In this document: positions 44,381 through 53,556 of the stretch, piece by piece
Numbering within the stretch: the first letter of the stretch is position 1
How the letters are laid out: every line of letters starts with the position of its first letter
Assembly (NCBI GenBank): GCA_017555205.1
Contig: JAFZGW010000002.1
Location: 79,714-143,713 of the forward strand
Source of the DNA: Akkermansia sp.
GTDB taxonomy: Bacteria; Verrucomicrobiota; Verrucomicrobiia; Verrucomicrobiales; Akkermansiaceae
Direction: 5' to 3'
Length of the DNA: 64,000 nucleotides
The notes under the pieces: generated by a model
The model's input: the letters and a program-made list of their open reading frames with translations, nothing else
Database searches by the model: none
What the model was told of the DNA's origin: nothing
Position numbers and translations under genes: made by a program

Positions 44381-45067
44381 ATGTACCGCATACTCCCCCT
44401 CACACTCTGCCTGTTCGCCCTGCCTGCCTGCCAAACAGTGCGCACGGTTTACGACCTCAACGGCAATGAAGTGAAAGAGCACAGCGGCGAACGCTCCTTG
44501 GAAGCCTACATGCAGGACACCTTCGACTCCGAAGTCACGCGCTCTAAAAATAAAGACGGAGTACCTGAGTCAACCTCCTCGAAAGTCAGCCGCTACCAGA
44601 AGGATATAGATGCGGCACGCAAGAGCAACAAAACCTTCAGCACAGGTGCCTTCGGCGGAACAAAAGCCTTCAGCGGTTCCGATAGGGACTTTCGGGATGC
44701 AAATAAAAAATTCGATACCGGAGCCCCCTTCGGTGGCACATTCCGCAACAGCACCTACAGCACCGACCTGCGCCCGGACTTCATGAGCGATACCAAGGGG
44801 GTATTCAGCAGGGATGATGCTGCCAATATCAGCTCAGTCAACCGCGCCGAACAAGATGGCCGCGCATACGACGACTTCTCTCCCGCCCACACCTACAGCA
44901 CCGGCTACAGCAGTGACGTATCGCGCGACATTACAAGCGGCTATTTCGAGAGCCGCAAGGACAAAACCAAAAAGCCGCGCATCTTCAGTCATCAGGACTA
45001 CTACCGGAAAACCATCCGCGAAACGCGAACTATGCTCGGGCGTGACGAAGAGCCAACCGAAGAGTAA
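44381..45067 (+). CDS. Lipoprotein of unknown function
   Basis: 228 residues from MYRILPLTLCLFALPACQTV, a lipoprotein signal with Cys at about 17. The mature part is polar, rich in Ser, Thr, Asp, Lys and aromatic repeats (FSTGAFGGTKAFSGS, FDTGAPFGGTFRNS), and probably disordered. Not recognised. Co-transcribed with the ankyrin lipoprotein (13 bases). Convergent with rimO, 28 bases between stops. Confidence 0.75.
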   Translation: MYRILPLTLCLFALPACQTVRTVYDLNGNEVKEHSGERSLEAYMQDTFDSEVTRSKNKDGVPESTSSKVSRYQKDIDAARKSNKTFSTGAFGGTKAFSGSDRDFRDANKKFDTGAPFGGTFRNSTYSTDLRPDFMSDTKGVFSRDDAANISSVNRAEQDGRAYDDFSPAHTYSTGYSSDVSRDITSGYFESRKDKTKKPRIFSHQDYYRKTIRETRTMLGRDEEPTEE

Positions 45068-45095
45068 ACTCAACGGAGCAAGTGCTACCTACTCG

Positions 45096-46469
45096 TTAAT
45101 CCTCCGGGATTTCCTCCGCGCCTTCAGCAAATAGCTCGTACGCAATGGAATCAACAATGGCGACCTCGGCAAACTCGCCTACGGGCAAAGCGGGATTGAC
45201 ATGAATAGAGCCGTCGACATCGGGTGCATCCCACGGGCCGCGAGCAATACCGGGCTCGTCCACCAACACGCGCAAAGTAGTACCCACACACTCCTGACCG
45301 ATTTCATCTGCAATTCCGGCGAGAATCATGGAAAGCTCGTTTGCGCGGCGCTTGCGGGTTGCATGGTGAACCTGCCCTTTCATTTTGGCGGCAAGTGAGC
45401 CTTCTTCCCTCGAATAGGGGAATACACCGGCACGCTCAAAACGGAACTCGCGAATAAAGTCGCGGAGTTCGGCGTGGTCCTCCTCCGTTTCGCCGGGCAA
45501 ACCACTGATAAAAGTCGTGCGCAAACCGATACCGGGCACAGCCTCGCGCAAATCGCGAATAAGATTGCGAATGTAGTCACCATCCGTCTTGCGGCGTTGC
45601 TCCTCGAGTATGTGGGCTGAGATGTGCTGCAAGGGGATGTCGACATATTTCACCACTTTGTCACAAGTAGCAAACACCTCAATGAGCTCACGGCTCCAAT
45701 GTGCCGGGTGAGTGTAGAGCACGCGCACCCAGAAATCCCCGGGCAGATCGTTGATAGCTCTCAGCAAGGTAGCCAGCGATTCACCGCGGGAGGAATCTAC
45801 ACCGCTGGTCTTACCGGCTTTCTGCTCCCACTTATCCATACCGTAGTAGGTCGTATCTTGCGCGATGAGGTTAATTTCTCGGCAGCCCTTCTCCACCAAA
45901 GCACGAACCTCGCGCAGGATATTGGCCTGAGGGCGGCTGCGGTGCCCACCGCGTATACGCGGTATAACACAGTATGCACAAGCGTGATTGCACCCTTCGG
46001 CTATCTTCACATAGGCTGTGTGGGGCGCCGTCAAGCGGTAGCGGGTATCACCAAAATCGGGCATGAGTTTCGACACCTTGGTGCTGTACACCTTTTCTGC
46101 AGTGCCGGTTAAACACGCCGCGGCAATTTCGGCGATTTCGCACACCTTATCCACACCGACAAAGCAATCCGCCTCAGGCATTATTTTAACCAAATCCTGG
46201 GCATAACGCTGCGACAGGCAGCCGGCGACAATGATTTTCTGGTTGGCCGGCGCCTCACCTGCCTCCCGAGCACGAGCTGCGGCAAATATGGTATCTATGG
46301 CCTCCTGCTTGGCAGGGTCAATGAATGCACAGGTATTGATAATGAGCACATCGGCCTGCCCCGGTTCACATTTTTCATAACCGGCGCCCAACATGCGGTC
46401 GACCATCACCTCAGAATCCACCAAATTCTTGGCACAACCAAGCGATACCATTGCAAACTTCTCTGCCAT
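45096..46469 (-). CDS. rimO: Ribosomal protein S12 methylthiotransferase
   Basis: 457 residues, a radical-SAM methylthiotransferase with all three domains: N-terminal UPF0004 with Cys ligands (SLGCAKNLVDSE, INTCAF, AGCLSQRY), radical-SAM core with CNHACAYC near 155 (binds the second [4Fe-4S]), and C-terminal TRAM domain. RPWDAPDVDG-type wording (ARGPWDAPDVDGSIHV) and SLGCAKN favour RimO over MiaB. It modifies Asp in ribosomal protein S12. The promoter (TTGCAA-17-TATGAT) ends 6 bases before the ATG, predicting a leaderless mRNA. Confidence 0.9.
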   Translation of the reverse strand: MAEKFAMVSLGCAKNLVDSEVMVDRMLGAGYEKCEPGQADVLIINTCAFIDPAKQEAIDTIFAAARAREAGEAPANQKIIVAGCLSQRYAQDLVKIMPEADCFVGVDKVCEIAEIAAACLTGTAEKVYSTKVSKLMPDFGDTRYRLTAPHTAYVKIAEGCNHACAYCVIPRIRGGHRSRPQANILREVRALVEKGCREINLIAQDTTYYGMDKWEQKAGKTSGVDSSRGESLATLLRAINDLPGDFWVRVLYTHPAHWSRELIEVFATCDKVVKYVDIPLQHISAHILEEQRRKTDGDYIRNLIRDLREAVPGIGLRTTFISGLPGETEEDHAELRDFIREFRFERAGVFPYSREEGSLAAKMKGQVHHATRKRRANELSMILAGIADEIGQECVGTTLRVLVDEPGIARGPWDAPDVDGSIHVNPALPVGEFAEVAIVDSIAYELFAEGAEEIPED

Positions 46470-46475
46470 GCCCGA

Positions 46476-46504
46476 ATCATACCCTAACAGTCAGAAAATT
46501 GCAA
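46476..46504 (-). promoter_or_regulatory. Promoter of rimO
   Basis: Minus strand TTGCAA, 17 bases, TATGAT, ATG 6 bases later. Confidence 0.85.
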
Positions 46505-46521
46505 GCCCGCAGAAAAATAAT

Positions 46522-46959
46522 TTACGTTTTATCCCACGCATCAACCCTGCGGCGGAAGGTACGAACCTCGCTCCCGTGGGTTGGCGATTCCGTACCCTGA
46601 ACAAGTGAGTCAAAATTAACATCAAACCCATACAGGTTCATGGGCGGCTCATTTACAAAATTCTTTTTGTCAATGGAGTAATGCAATGAGGTCTCATGCC
46701 CTACGCGCCCGTATGAAACCGTAAGGGTGCGGTCAGCATTTGCCCGAACCCATGGGGCTTCGGTATCATCAAGCATACGCGCACAAAGCGTTTCATCTTC
46801 GTATTTCACCACATGCAATGCCTTGCCGGTAAAAGGAAGAAAACCAACATGGGTCCAAGAAAATCGCCCATACTGTATCGTCTGGCTCTGCAACACCACA
46901 AGCACCGATACCACCAATACGGCCGCCATTACCACCACTGTTGTCAGGTACGTCTTCAT
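46522..46959 (-). CDS. Membrane-anchored hypothetical protein
   Basis: 145 residues from MKTYLTTVVVMAAVLVVSVL (single N-terminal membrane segment, about 4-26), with a beta-rich extracytoplasmic part. An upstream ATG five codons earlier is also in frame. Not recognised. It lies after a terminator and before rimO on the same strand. Confidence 0.7.
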   Translation of the reverse strand: MKTYLTTVVVMAAVLVVSVLVVLQSQTIQYGRFSWTHVGFLPFTGKALHVVKYEDETLCARMLDDTEAPWVRANADRTLTVSYGRVGHETSLHYSIDKKNFVNEPPMNLYGFDVNFDSLVQGTESPTHGSEVRTFRRRVDAWDKT

Positions 46960-47004
46960 CCCCTGTTCTGACACCCAATGTTGTTCACCTGTTCAAAAAA
47001 AACG

Positions 47005-47032
47005 ACCGTTGCGGTGTCATAGCCGCAACGGT
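47005..47032 (-). terminator. Terminator after the small membrane protein gene
   Basis: A 10-bp stem ACCGTTGCGG with an 8-base loop, followed on the minus strand by CG and eight T residues. Confidence 0.92.
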
Positions 47033-47056
47033 TAGATAACAATTTTGCAGCGCGCC

Positions 47057-47236
47057 TCAACGCTGACGAATAGCAGATATCAACAGCCAGAGCGCCCACA
47101 CTATATCCAGCGCAAAAAAAGCAAAAAAGGCAAGTCTGTAGCCGCTGGGCGGCATATTGAGCGCGTACATTAAAAAGAACACACCCAGCGCAGCAAAAAA
47201 AACACTGCGTATAATTTTACCCCATCGAGTATTCAT
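47057..47236 (-). CDS. Small two-span membrane protein
   Basis: 59 residues from MNTRWGKIIRSVFF with two hydrophobic segments and a basic end (SAIRQR). An upstream in-frame ATG would lie inside the terminator of the FKBP gene and is rejected. Unknown function. Confidence 0.6.
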   Translation of the reverse strand: MNTRWGKIIRSVFFAALGVFFLMYALNMPPSGYRLAFFAFFALDIVWALWLLISAIRQR

Positions 47237-47246
47237 AGCGAAAAAA

Positions 47247-47279
47247 GCACCCTGCAGACGCAATCCGCCCGCAGGGTGC
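47247..47279 (-). terminator. Terminator of the FKBP gene
   Basis: A 9-bp stem GCACCCTGC with a 15-base loop, followed on the minus strand by six T residues; it lies 11 bases beyond the FKBP stop. Confidence 0.9.
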
Positions 47280-47289
47280 GGAGAATGAA

Positions 47290-47928
47290 TTACTTGGTAA
47301 GACCAATCAGCTCCATCTCAAAAATGAGGGTGGAGTTCGGGCCAATGCTGCCGGGGCCGTTAGCGCCATAAGCAAGATTGGCGGGGATGGTTACGCGCCA
47401 TTTGGCACCCACGGGCATGAGCTTAAGAGCCTCGGTAAAACCGGGGATAACTTGGCGAATGTTGAACTTCACAGGCTGGCGGGACTGGTCAAACACCGTA
47501 CCATCTACCAGCGTACCCTTGTACATCACCTCAGCAGTGGGGGCGTCACCATGCACGGCAGCATCATACTTCTCGCTACCGCCGGCAGTCAGCACCTCAT
47601 ACTGCAAACCGCTCTCCGTGGTAGTCACCTCGGGGCGCTTGCCGTTCTCTTCCATGTACAGGCGCCCCTTCTCAAGGTTGGCTTCACCCACCTTCTTACC
47701 ACGCTCCTGCAACATGGAAACAAAAGCCTGCTGGTACTCCTCAACCTTCTCATCGATAATGCTCATATCAGCATCACCGGCAATACCGTCTTTCACACCC
47801 TTGGCAAGCATCTCAGCCACAACATCGTCGGCCTCGATACCCGGGAGCATCTGCGGCAGCATCTGGCTACCCAAACGGTACCCGATGAGGTACCCCATCA
47901 CATTCTTCATTTTATCCTGATCGGTCAT
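47290..47928 (-). CDS. FKBP-type peptidyl-prolyl isomerase (Mip/FkpA-like)
   Basis: 212 residues. An N-terminal helical dimerisation domain (about 1-100) precedes an FKBP domain (about 105-212) with YKGTLVDGTVFDQS, VIPGFTEALKLMPVGAKW and IPANLAYGANG. It catalyses proline cis-trans isomerisation and assists folding. Mip/FkpA relatives are usually exported, but no signal peptide is present from this start (MTDQDKMKNVMG), so a cytoplasmic form is expected. The start is supported by TTGCAT-18-TAAGAT ending 6 bases before the ATG. Divergent from the ATPase gene at 48035. Confidence 0.92.
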   Translation of the reverse strand: MTDQDKMKNVMGYLIGYRLGSQMLPQMLPGIEADDVVAEMLAKGVKDGIAGDADMSIIDEKVEEYQQAFVSMLQERGKKVGEANLEKGRLYMEENGKRPEVTTTESGLQYEVLTAGGSEKYDAAVHGDAPTAEVMYKGTLVDGTVFDQSRQPVKFNIRQVIPGFTEALKLMPVGAKWRVTIPANLAYGANGPGSIGPNSTLIFEMELIGLTK

Positions 47929-47934
47929 GAGTGC

Positions 47935-47964
47935 ATCTTACCATACCCCCCTCACCCGATGCAA
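47935..47964 (-). promoter_or_regulatory. Promoter of the FKBP gene
   Basis: Minus strand TTGCAT, 18 bases, TAAGAT, ATG 6 bases later. Confidence 0.75.
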
Positions 47965-47998
47965 GTCGACGAAAAGTCATACCGGAGCATTTTCTGCA

Positions 47999-48027
47999 TT
48001 GCAAACAACGCCGAAATAAGGTAGAAT
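47999..48027 (+). promoter_or_regulatory. Promoter of the ATPase-nuclease pair
   Basis: TTGCAA, 17 bases, TAGAAT, ATG 7 bases later. Confidence 0.8.
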
Positions 48028-48034
48028 AGCAGAC

Positions 48035-49123
48035 ATGATAAGAAAGCTGGCAGTGGAGGGCGTAACGGTATTCCCGCAGCAAGAGACATTTCACTTCGTG
48101 CCGGGAGTCAATATCATCGTAGGTGGTAATGATTCCGGCAAAAGTCACCTGATAAAGCTCTGCTATGCGCTCACAAAATGGGGCTGCGATGGCAACCGCC
48201 GCGAGCTCCCCGAGGTGTGGGCCGAAGAAAAACGGCTGAGACGCGACTTACTGCGCGTATTCGGCACGCACAGTCTCACGGCACTCACAGCCCGCAATCG
48301 CGGCAATAGTCACGCAGCCGTGCAAGCTTCTCTCGAAGGGCACAAAGTGCCGCTCGGAGCGGCAGAACTTGCTTTCCGCTTCGTGGCCGAGCATGAAGAA
48401 GAGGGATTGCACATCAAAAAATTACCCCAGCGTTTCCTGAGTGAGAATGCGGTATTCATTTCCCCGCGCGAGGTGCTCTCCATTTATCCCTGCTACATGC
48501 AGGTAGGCAAACGCTACCCCGAACTGCTGGATTCAGCCAGCTGGGAACTTTGCCAGGCACTGGAGGAAGAACCTACCGGGGCAGCTCTGCCGGAGGCTCT
48601 GCGCTATGTCATGCGACAAATTGAAGCACTGCTATCAGGGAAACTCCGGCGTATCAACGGGCGCTTTTACTTACAGCGGCCCTGTCAAGAACCATTGGAG
48701 CTTAATTTGGTAGCAGAAGGCTTCAAACGTATCGGCACACTGGGATTACTCATCGGTAATGGCTCGGTTCGGGCAGGCACGACCCTTTTCTGGGATGAGC
48801 CTGAAATGAACCTGAACACCATTCACCTGCCGCTGCTGGTCAATATCGTTCTGGGGCTTTGCCGTGCCGGAGTACAACTCATGCTCACCACCCACAGCCT
48901 TTTTCTGCTGCGCGAACTGGTTATTCAACTATCCGATAAACTGAACAGCAAACTGAGCCGCAAATTCTTCGGGCTGGAACCGCCGAATGACAATCGCTGC
49001 GGAGTACACACCTCAACCGGTAGCACCCTCGATGAAATCGACCACATCGCCAGTCTGGATGCCGAAATGGAGCAGGCTGACCGCTACCTCAATATGAACA
49101 TCGAACAGGGAGAGCAGGCATAA
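48035..49123 (+). CDS. AAA/ABC-type ATPase of a two-gene module
   Basis: 362 residues of the RecF/SMC/OLD-like ATPase class: Walker A GGNDSGKSH (about 30-38) after a strand FHFVPGVNIIV, a degenerate signature region, and Walker B TLFWDEPEMNL (about 250-260) followed by the H-loop TTHSLFLL. The coiled-coil insert is short. The neighbouring gene, 2 bases downstream, encodes a PD-(D/E)XK-like nuclease, and the two share one promoter. ATPase-plus-nuclease pairs of this kind are common in antiphage defence (Gabija, Septu and AbiL-type arrangements); this one does not match those families by eye, so a defence role is inference. Confidence 0.82.
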   Translation: MIRKLAVEGVTVFPQQETFHFVPGVNIIVGGNDSGKSHLIKLCYALTKWGCDGNRRELPEVWAEEKRLRRDLLRVFGTHSLTALTARNRGNSHAAVQASLEGHKVPLGAAELAFRFVAEHEEEGLHIKKLPQRFLSENAVFISPREVLSIYPCYMQVGKRYPELLDSASWELCQALEEEPTGAALPEALRYVMRQIEALLSGKLRRINGRFYLQRPCQEPLELNLVAEGFKRIGTLGLLIGNGSVRAGTTLFWDEPEMNLNTIHLPLLVNIVLGLCRAGVQLMLTTHSLFLLRELVIQLSDKLNSKLSRKFFGLEPPNDNRCGVHTSTGSTLDEIDHIASLDAEMEQADRYLNMNIEQGEQA

Positions 49124-49125
49124 GC

Positions 49126-49896
49126 GTGTTTCAGTCCGGTACCAGTTGTGTGGAAGGTTTACACCGCTTCAATTTTGAAGCCGGGTACTATGTATGCCGT
49201 TTCGAGTGCTCCCCCTTTTACTCGCACCATGCCCAGAATTTCTGCAGCAGTTGCAAGGAGATGGATTTCGTGCTCTACCACCCGGGTAAGAAAGAGCTAT
49301 GGCTTATCGAGGTGAAGGATTACCGTTTCAATGCCCGCCCCAAGGTGCGCGATTTGGTAGACAAACTGTGCCGCAAGGTGAAAGATTGCCTGTTTCTGCT
49401 GCGCGCAGCAGCCATTTGCGCACCGGAGGAAGAACCGGCAGAGGGTATTTCCCTGCGCGACATCGCCCGCATGAGCTTACAGGCCAAGCACATACGCGTG
49501 GCATTCACCATTGAGCTGGCGCGCACCGGGCTCTTCCCGCCGAAGAGTCTGCTGGCCACCATCAAAGATTTGCTCTATCGGCAGATTCGCTTCATCGATC
49601 CTGACATGGTCTGCCTGCCCATCACAGAGTCAGGCACGGATTCCCGCTGCCCATGGACCATTACCTCCGCCGGCAACGAGCACTCCTCTCGCATCCAAAA
49701 ACGCATCGAAGAAGCCCGGCGAGCCCGCGAAAAAGAACAACAAATAGCAGCCGAACAAGCGCGCGCTGCTGAGCGGCGCGAACGCAAACGCAAAGCTAAA
49801 GCCCGCAAAAGCTCCGTTCCGCTCTGGAAACAGCGAGCAGCCGAACGCGAAGCCGGACAAACCGGCACCCACGCCGACCGCAAAAAGAAACCATAA
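49126..49896 (+). CDS. PD-(D/E)XK-like nuclease partner of the ATPase
   Basis: 256 residues, GTG start 2 bases after the ATPase stop. The N-terminal ~180 residues contain the core CKEMDFVLYHPGKKELWLIEVKDYR (shown in part): D in EMDF, then E-x-K in IEVKD, the PD-(D/E)XK arrangement, near residues 45-67. The last ~70 residues are a highly basic Arg/Lys/Ala/Glu coiled coil (ARRAREKEQQIAAEQARAAE), likely nucleic-acid binding. Not matched to a named family. Coupling to the ATPase indicates one complex. Confidence 0.75.
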   Translation: MFQSGTSCVEGLHRFNFEAGYYVCRFECSPFYSHHAQNFCSSCKEMDFVLYHPGKKELWLIEVKDYRFNARPKVRDLVDKLCRKVKDCLFLLRAAAICAPEEEPAEGISLRDIARMSLQAKHIRVAFTIELARTGLFPPKSLLATIKDLLYRQIRFIDPDMVCLPITESGTDSRCPWTITSAGNEHSSRIQKRIEEARRAREKEQQIAAEQARAAERRERKRKAKARKSSVPLWKQRAAEREAGQTGTHADRKKKP

Positions 49897-49942
49897 TGCA
49901 GCCCTCAGTCCCTATAAAAAGAATGTTGACTGAGAGCCTGCG

Positions 49943-50878
49943 TCAGAACCTGAAATCCACCCCGGCGCTCACATAAAAGGCCGGCTTGTAGTGGTGATTA
50001 CCGAAAGAGTCCTTTCGCGCGTTGCGCTCCAAGAACTGAGCATTGGTCGTAACAGTCGAGCCGACGGAGGCTGTAATGATACGCTTGGTTTGCCCGGGAC
50101 GAGAAAAATCGTACTCAAACATACCACCCACCACAAGTGAACGCACACGGAATATGCGGTCTCCTCGGTCAGTATCAACCGCCCACACCCCACCACGCGC
50201 AGCCACAAACGGCCCGAACGACAAGCGCTCCGTTGCCTGATACATGGCAGCAAGTTCGTAGCCGGACATCTTAACCACCCAATCCTCACATGGCTCCCAC
50301 TCAAAGCGCAACATGGGCAACACCAAATACTCAGCAAAACGGGGCGACATTGCCAGCCCGAGCGAATAGCTGAATGTTTTACTGTGCTTCACGGTATAAA
50401 AAGCATACGCGGCTAAATCAATTCCCTTGTCCACGGCTTTACAATCGGCAGCAATCTCAGGTGCCACACCATAAGTCCAGCAATTACCATTGGCCACAGG
50501 TCTAATGAATGTAATGGGGAGTGCAAAATTGTATAATTCATCGTTTCGCAAATCAAGCGTACCACCGGTGTTGACACAAGTAAGCTTAGCATTAAATTGC
50601 AGGTTAAGCATCGTCTTTTCCCAACCGGTTTTCCGAGGGTCAGAGAGCGGTACAATAAGCGAATAGCTCTGCATACTCAGCTCAGAGCCCCCATGGCGCT
50701 CACCCATGCGACTATACCACTCAACCTGCGCATAGCTGGGCAGTATTCCCGTATCCGGCAAGCCATAGCGCCACCCGCGCAAAGCCGCAAGCTCAGCATC
50801 ACCCCCACTCATTCCGGTAGCAGCCTGCCCCCATCCGGTAGCAAAAACTGCCATCACAGCAATATGCACCTTTCTCAT
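49943..50878 (-). CDS. Outer-membrane beta-barrel-like protein
   Basis: 311 residues from MRKVHIAVMAVFATGWGQAATG (signal peptide of about 20 residues). The mature part alternates polar and aromatic strands and ends VSAGVDFRF with the terminal Phe typical of outer-membrane barrels. It resembles DUF6268/MetA-pathway-type barrels only loosely. A longer frame upstream is rejected because TTGTCA-17-TATACT ends 7 bases before this ATG. Divergent from the autotransporter at 51126. Confidence 0.75.
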   Translation of the reverse strand: MRKVHIAVMAVFATGWGQAATGMSGGDAELAALRGWRYGLPDTGILPSYAQVEWYSRMGERHGGSELSMQSYSLIVPLSDPRKTGWEKTMLNLQFNAKLTCVNTGGTLDLRNDELYNFALPITFIRPVANGNCWTYGVAPEIAADCKAVDKGIDLAAYAFYTVKHSKTFSYSLGLAMSPRFAEYLVLPMLRFEWEPCEDWVVKMSGYELAAMYQATERLSFGPFVAARGGVWAVDTDRGDRIFRVRSLVVGGMFEYDFSRPGQTKRIITASVGSTVTTNAQFLERNARKDSFGNHHYKPAFYVSAGVDFRF

Positions 50879-50885
50879 GCGAACC

Positions 50886-50914
50886 AGTATAGCACATTTG
50901 CCCACTTTTGACAA
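50886..50914 (-). promoter_or_regulatory. Promoter of the outer-membrane barrel gene
   Basis: Minus strand TTGTCA, 17 bases, TATACT, ATG 7 bases later. Confidence 0.85.
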
Positions 50915-50933
50915 GCGCCATCTCATTTTCGCA

Positions 50934-50955
50934 GTCTGTTTCAAATCTGCCGGTA
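50934..50955. repeat. 22-bp dispersed repeat, copy 1
   Basis: GTCTGTTTCAAATCTGCCGG plus TA. The same 22 bases with one difference occur at 63863-63884. Both copies lie in intergenic DNA upstream of rightward sequence. Confidence 0.6.
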
Positions 50956-51125
50956 GTAGAAATGACCGGTTTTGTTTTTCCGTTGATTTTCAGGAAGTAT
51001 AGAGGCTATTGAGGCAGCAGCACATCTGAAATCGCAAAAAAAGCTTTACATTTGTTAGGCTGTATTGTATATACTTTATGGTTCACCCGAGATGGTGAAT
51101 TAATACAACCTGCTATAAAAATTAT

Positions 51126-53504
51126 ATGAAAAACACAAAATTCTTGCAGACGATATTGTCGTTGTTGGTGTCGGCTGCGCCGGTTTATGCCTCCGGCAGC
51201 AATTTCGATTCCCCTTTATATTCAACTTTTGAGCACAGCTTTGCTGATGACAAGGTAACCATCAAGGTCGGCGAGGGTGACTATAGCGCATTCGATATGT
51301 ACAAGTCTCCTTTGTCCACCAATTATGCCGTAGATAATGGCGTTATCATGGGCGGTTCTCCTAACAAGGAGGTGGGTAGTGCACCCAGTCAGAATGCCGG
51401 CGTGAAGACAGTTTCCCTGACGATTAATGGGGCTACCGTTAAGGATGTTCTGGGTGTAGGCTTCAGAAGCAGCAGCGTTTCGGAGCTTGTCGAGATTGAA
51501 ATGAATAGCGGCACGGTAACGGGCAGCATTATCGGTAGTGTGAACTATCCCGGCAGCGGCAATGCATCGCCTTCGGGTACGCATCCCTTTGCGGCTAAGA
51601 CCGGCGACATTAAGATTACGGTCAACGGTGGTACTGTAAACGAGATTCGTGGCGGCAACAATGGGTCTTCCTCCCTTATAAAGGATGCTCTTTACGGGTT
51701 GAGTGATGAAGATTATGCTGCTCTCATGGCAGCGAAGCCCTGGTCGGTTGGCGGTAATATTACCATTAACGTTCATGGCGGTACAGTAGGTGAAATTCAG
51801 GCTGTCGGCGGTTCCAGCCATTCTGTGGATGGTAATGTGAACATTCTGGTTGATGGCGGCGAGGTGACCGGTGATATCGTTGCCGGCCCTCAGAACATCT
51901 ACGCTGAGGTAGGCGGTTCAGTTAACCTGAAGGTGACCGGTGATGCCAAGGTGGGAGGTGACATCTTAGGGGCTCACATTGATGATGGTCGTAGTACGGC
52001 TAAGCCCACCGATAATGGTGTAAAATACCCTGGTGCTGCAGCACCTACCGTTGCGAATGACGTAAACATAGAAATCAGCGGCAATGCCGTGGTTGAAGGC
52101 AATGTCTATGCTGCCGGTAATGAGGGTAAAGTGGAGGGCAACACCGTTGTTTCTCTGCAGGACAATGCAGTGGTGAAGAAGGTGGTATCCGGTGGCGGCA
52201 TCAATGGTGCCACCGTAGGCAAAACCTCTACTCTGCTTGTAGGTACGGCTGATAAGGCGTATACCGGTTCTGTAGGTGATTATGTCGGTTTCGATCAGAT
52301 TATTGTGATGGAAGGCTCCTCCCTCACGGTAACGGAGGGTAACATATTCGGTACCGGTAAGCAGACTATCACTCTTTCTGCTGAAAATCTGCGTCAAGCT
52401 GCTATAAGCGGTGCTCACGCTGATGTGGAGGAGCAGCTCAGCATGACTCTCCTCTCCAACGACAAGCTGGCAACCGGTAAGTACATACTGGTGCAAAGTG
52501 ACTCGGCTCCTACCGGTTGGAGCGCAGACAGCGTGACGGTTGATGGTATTGCCGGTTACGATGACCTAATGTGGGAGGGCAATGTGCTTTACCTTATCTA
52601 TGCTGCAGCCAATCCTCAGATTGGCAATGCTGCCAACTGGGGCGTATTTAAGTCCTCGCAGGCATTTGTCAGCACGCTGAGAGGTAAGCATGCCAACGCC
52701 GTAACTTTGGACATCCCGTCCTCCGGCAAGAGAGCTTTGAATACCAATTCCTACGGCAAGACGATTGCCTGGGGTGCGGTGTATGGTCATGGCTCTCGCA
52801 TTAGTTCTGTAGGTGCAGATTACAGCCTATACGGTGCAGCCATTGGTGCGGAGCGCCGCATATCCACCCGCAGCAGCCTGGGTGTGGCTATGGGCTATGA
52901 TTGGGGACGAGTATCGCCCTTCACCGAAAGCGCGGTGAAGCAAGAGACTCTGCACCTGGCACTTTATGGCCAAGCCGGTTCCTGGAACCTTGGCAAGGGC
53001 TCTCTGTCGGTAGACTGGTCTCTGGCTTATGGCGATACCACCTCCAAGCATGATCAAATTGCCGAAGATTGGGAGCAGGAAAGCCTTCAGGCTGATGTGC
53101 GTGCCACCTACAGCCGCACTATCAATAACCGCACGACAGGTTCTGCCTTTGTGGGCATGCAATACTATGCTCATGAGTCGGATACGGTCGACGGGATGAA
53201 TATCTCCTCCATGCAGAACCTGCGCATGATGCTTGGTGGCGGCCTGAGCTACCTGCTGACTCCGCGTACCACGGTATGGGGTGAGCTTGCTCTTTATCAT
53301 GACGTGATGCGCCATAACTCTAAGGTAAGCATCGAAGGTAAGGAATTTAAGGGTACCAACCCCGGCCGTACCGGTGCTATGCTGAGCGTGGGTGCTGATT
53401 ATGAAATTAACAACCGCTGGAGTGCTCAGGGTGGCTACACCTTCGATGCTGCTGAAGACAGCATCGAGCACAATGTAAACGCCGGCGTCATTTACAAGTT
53501 CTGA
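51126..53504 (+). CDS. Autotransporter (type V secretion)
   Basis: 792 residues. Signal peptide MKNTKFLQTILSLLVSAAPVYAS; passenger of about 25-520 made of short Gly/Val/Asn-rich beta-helix-like repeats (ITVNGGTVNEIRGG, INVHGGTVGEIQAVGG, ILVDGGEVTGDIVAG); C-terminal 12-strand barrel domain (about 530-792) starting near YGAAIGAERRISTRSSLGVAMG and ending NAGVIYKF with the terminal Phe. The passenger is carried to the cell surface; adhesion is a guess. The leader of the gene includes a small hairpin (TTCACC/GGTGAA near 51084). Strong terminator at 53529. Confidence 0.9.
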   Translation: MKNTKFLQTILSLLVSAAPVYASGSNFDSPLYSTFEHSFADDKVTIKVGEGDYSAFDMYKSPLSTNYAVDNGVIMGGSPNKEVGSAPSQNAGVKTVSLTINGATVKDVLGVGFRSSSVSELVEIEMNSGTVTGSIIGSVNYPGSGNASPSGTHPFAAKTGDIKITVNGGTVNEIRGGNNGSSSLIKDALYGLSDEDYAALMAAKPWSVGGNITINVHGGTVGEIQAVGGSSHSVDGNVNILVDGGEVTGDIVAGPQNIYAEVGGSVNLKVTGDAKVGGDILGAHIDDGRSTAKPTDNGVKYPGAAAPTVANDVNIEISGNAVVEGNVYAAGNEGKVEGNTVVSLQDNAVVKKVVSGGGINGATVGKTSTLLVGTADKAYTGSVGDYVGFDQIIVMEGSSLTVTEGNIFGTGKQTITLSAENLRQAAISGAHADVEEQLSMTLLSNDKLATGKYILVQSDSAPTGWSADSVTVDGIAGYDDLMWEGNVLYLIYAAANPQIGNAANWGVFKSSQAFVSTLRGKHANAVTLDIPSSGKRALNTNSYGKTIAWGAVYGHGSRISSVGADYSLYGAAIGAERRISTRSSLGVAMGYDWGRVSPFTESAVKQETLHLALYGQAGSWNLGKGSLSVDWSLAYGDTTSKHDQIAEDWEQESLQADVRATYSRTINNRTTGSAFVGMQYYAHESDTVDGMNISSMQNLRMMLGGGLSYLLTPRTTVWGELALYHDVMRHNSKVSIEGKEFKGTNPGRTGAMLSVGADYEINNRWSAQGGYTFDAAEDSIEHNVNAGVIYKF

Positions 53505-53528
53505 TAAACGGAACCATCCAGTAACATT

Positions 53529-53556
53529 GCCGGATATCCTTTCGAGGATATCCGGC
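53529..53556 (+). terminator. Terminator of the autotransporter gene
   Basis: An 11-bp stem GCCGGATATCC with loop TTTCGA and a final T7 run, 25 bases after the stop. Confidence 0.95.
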
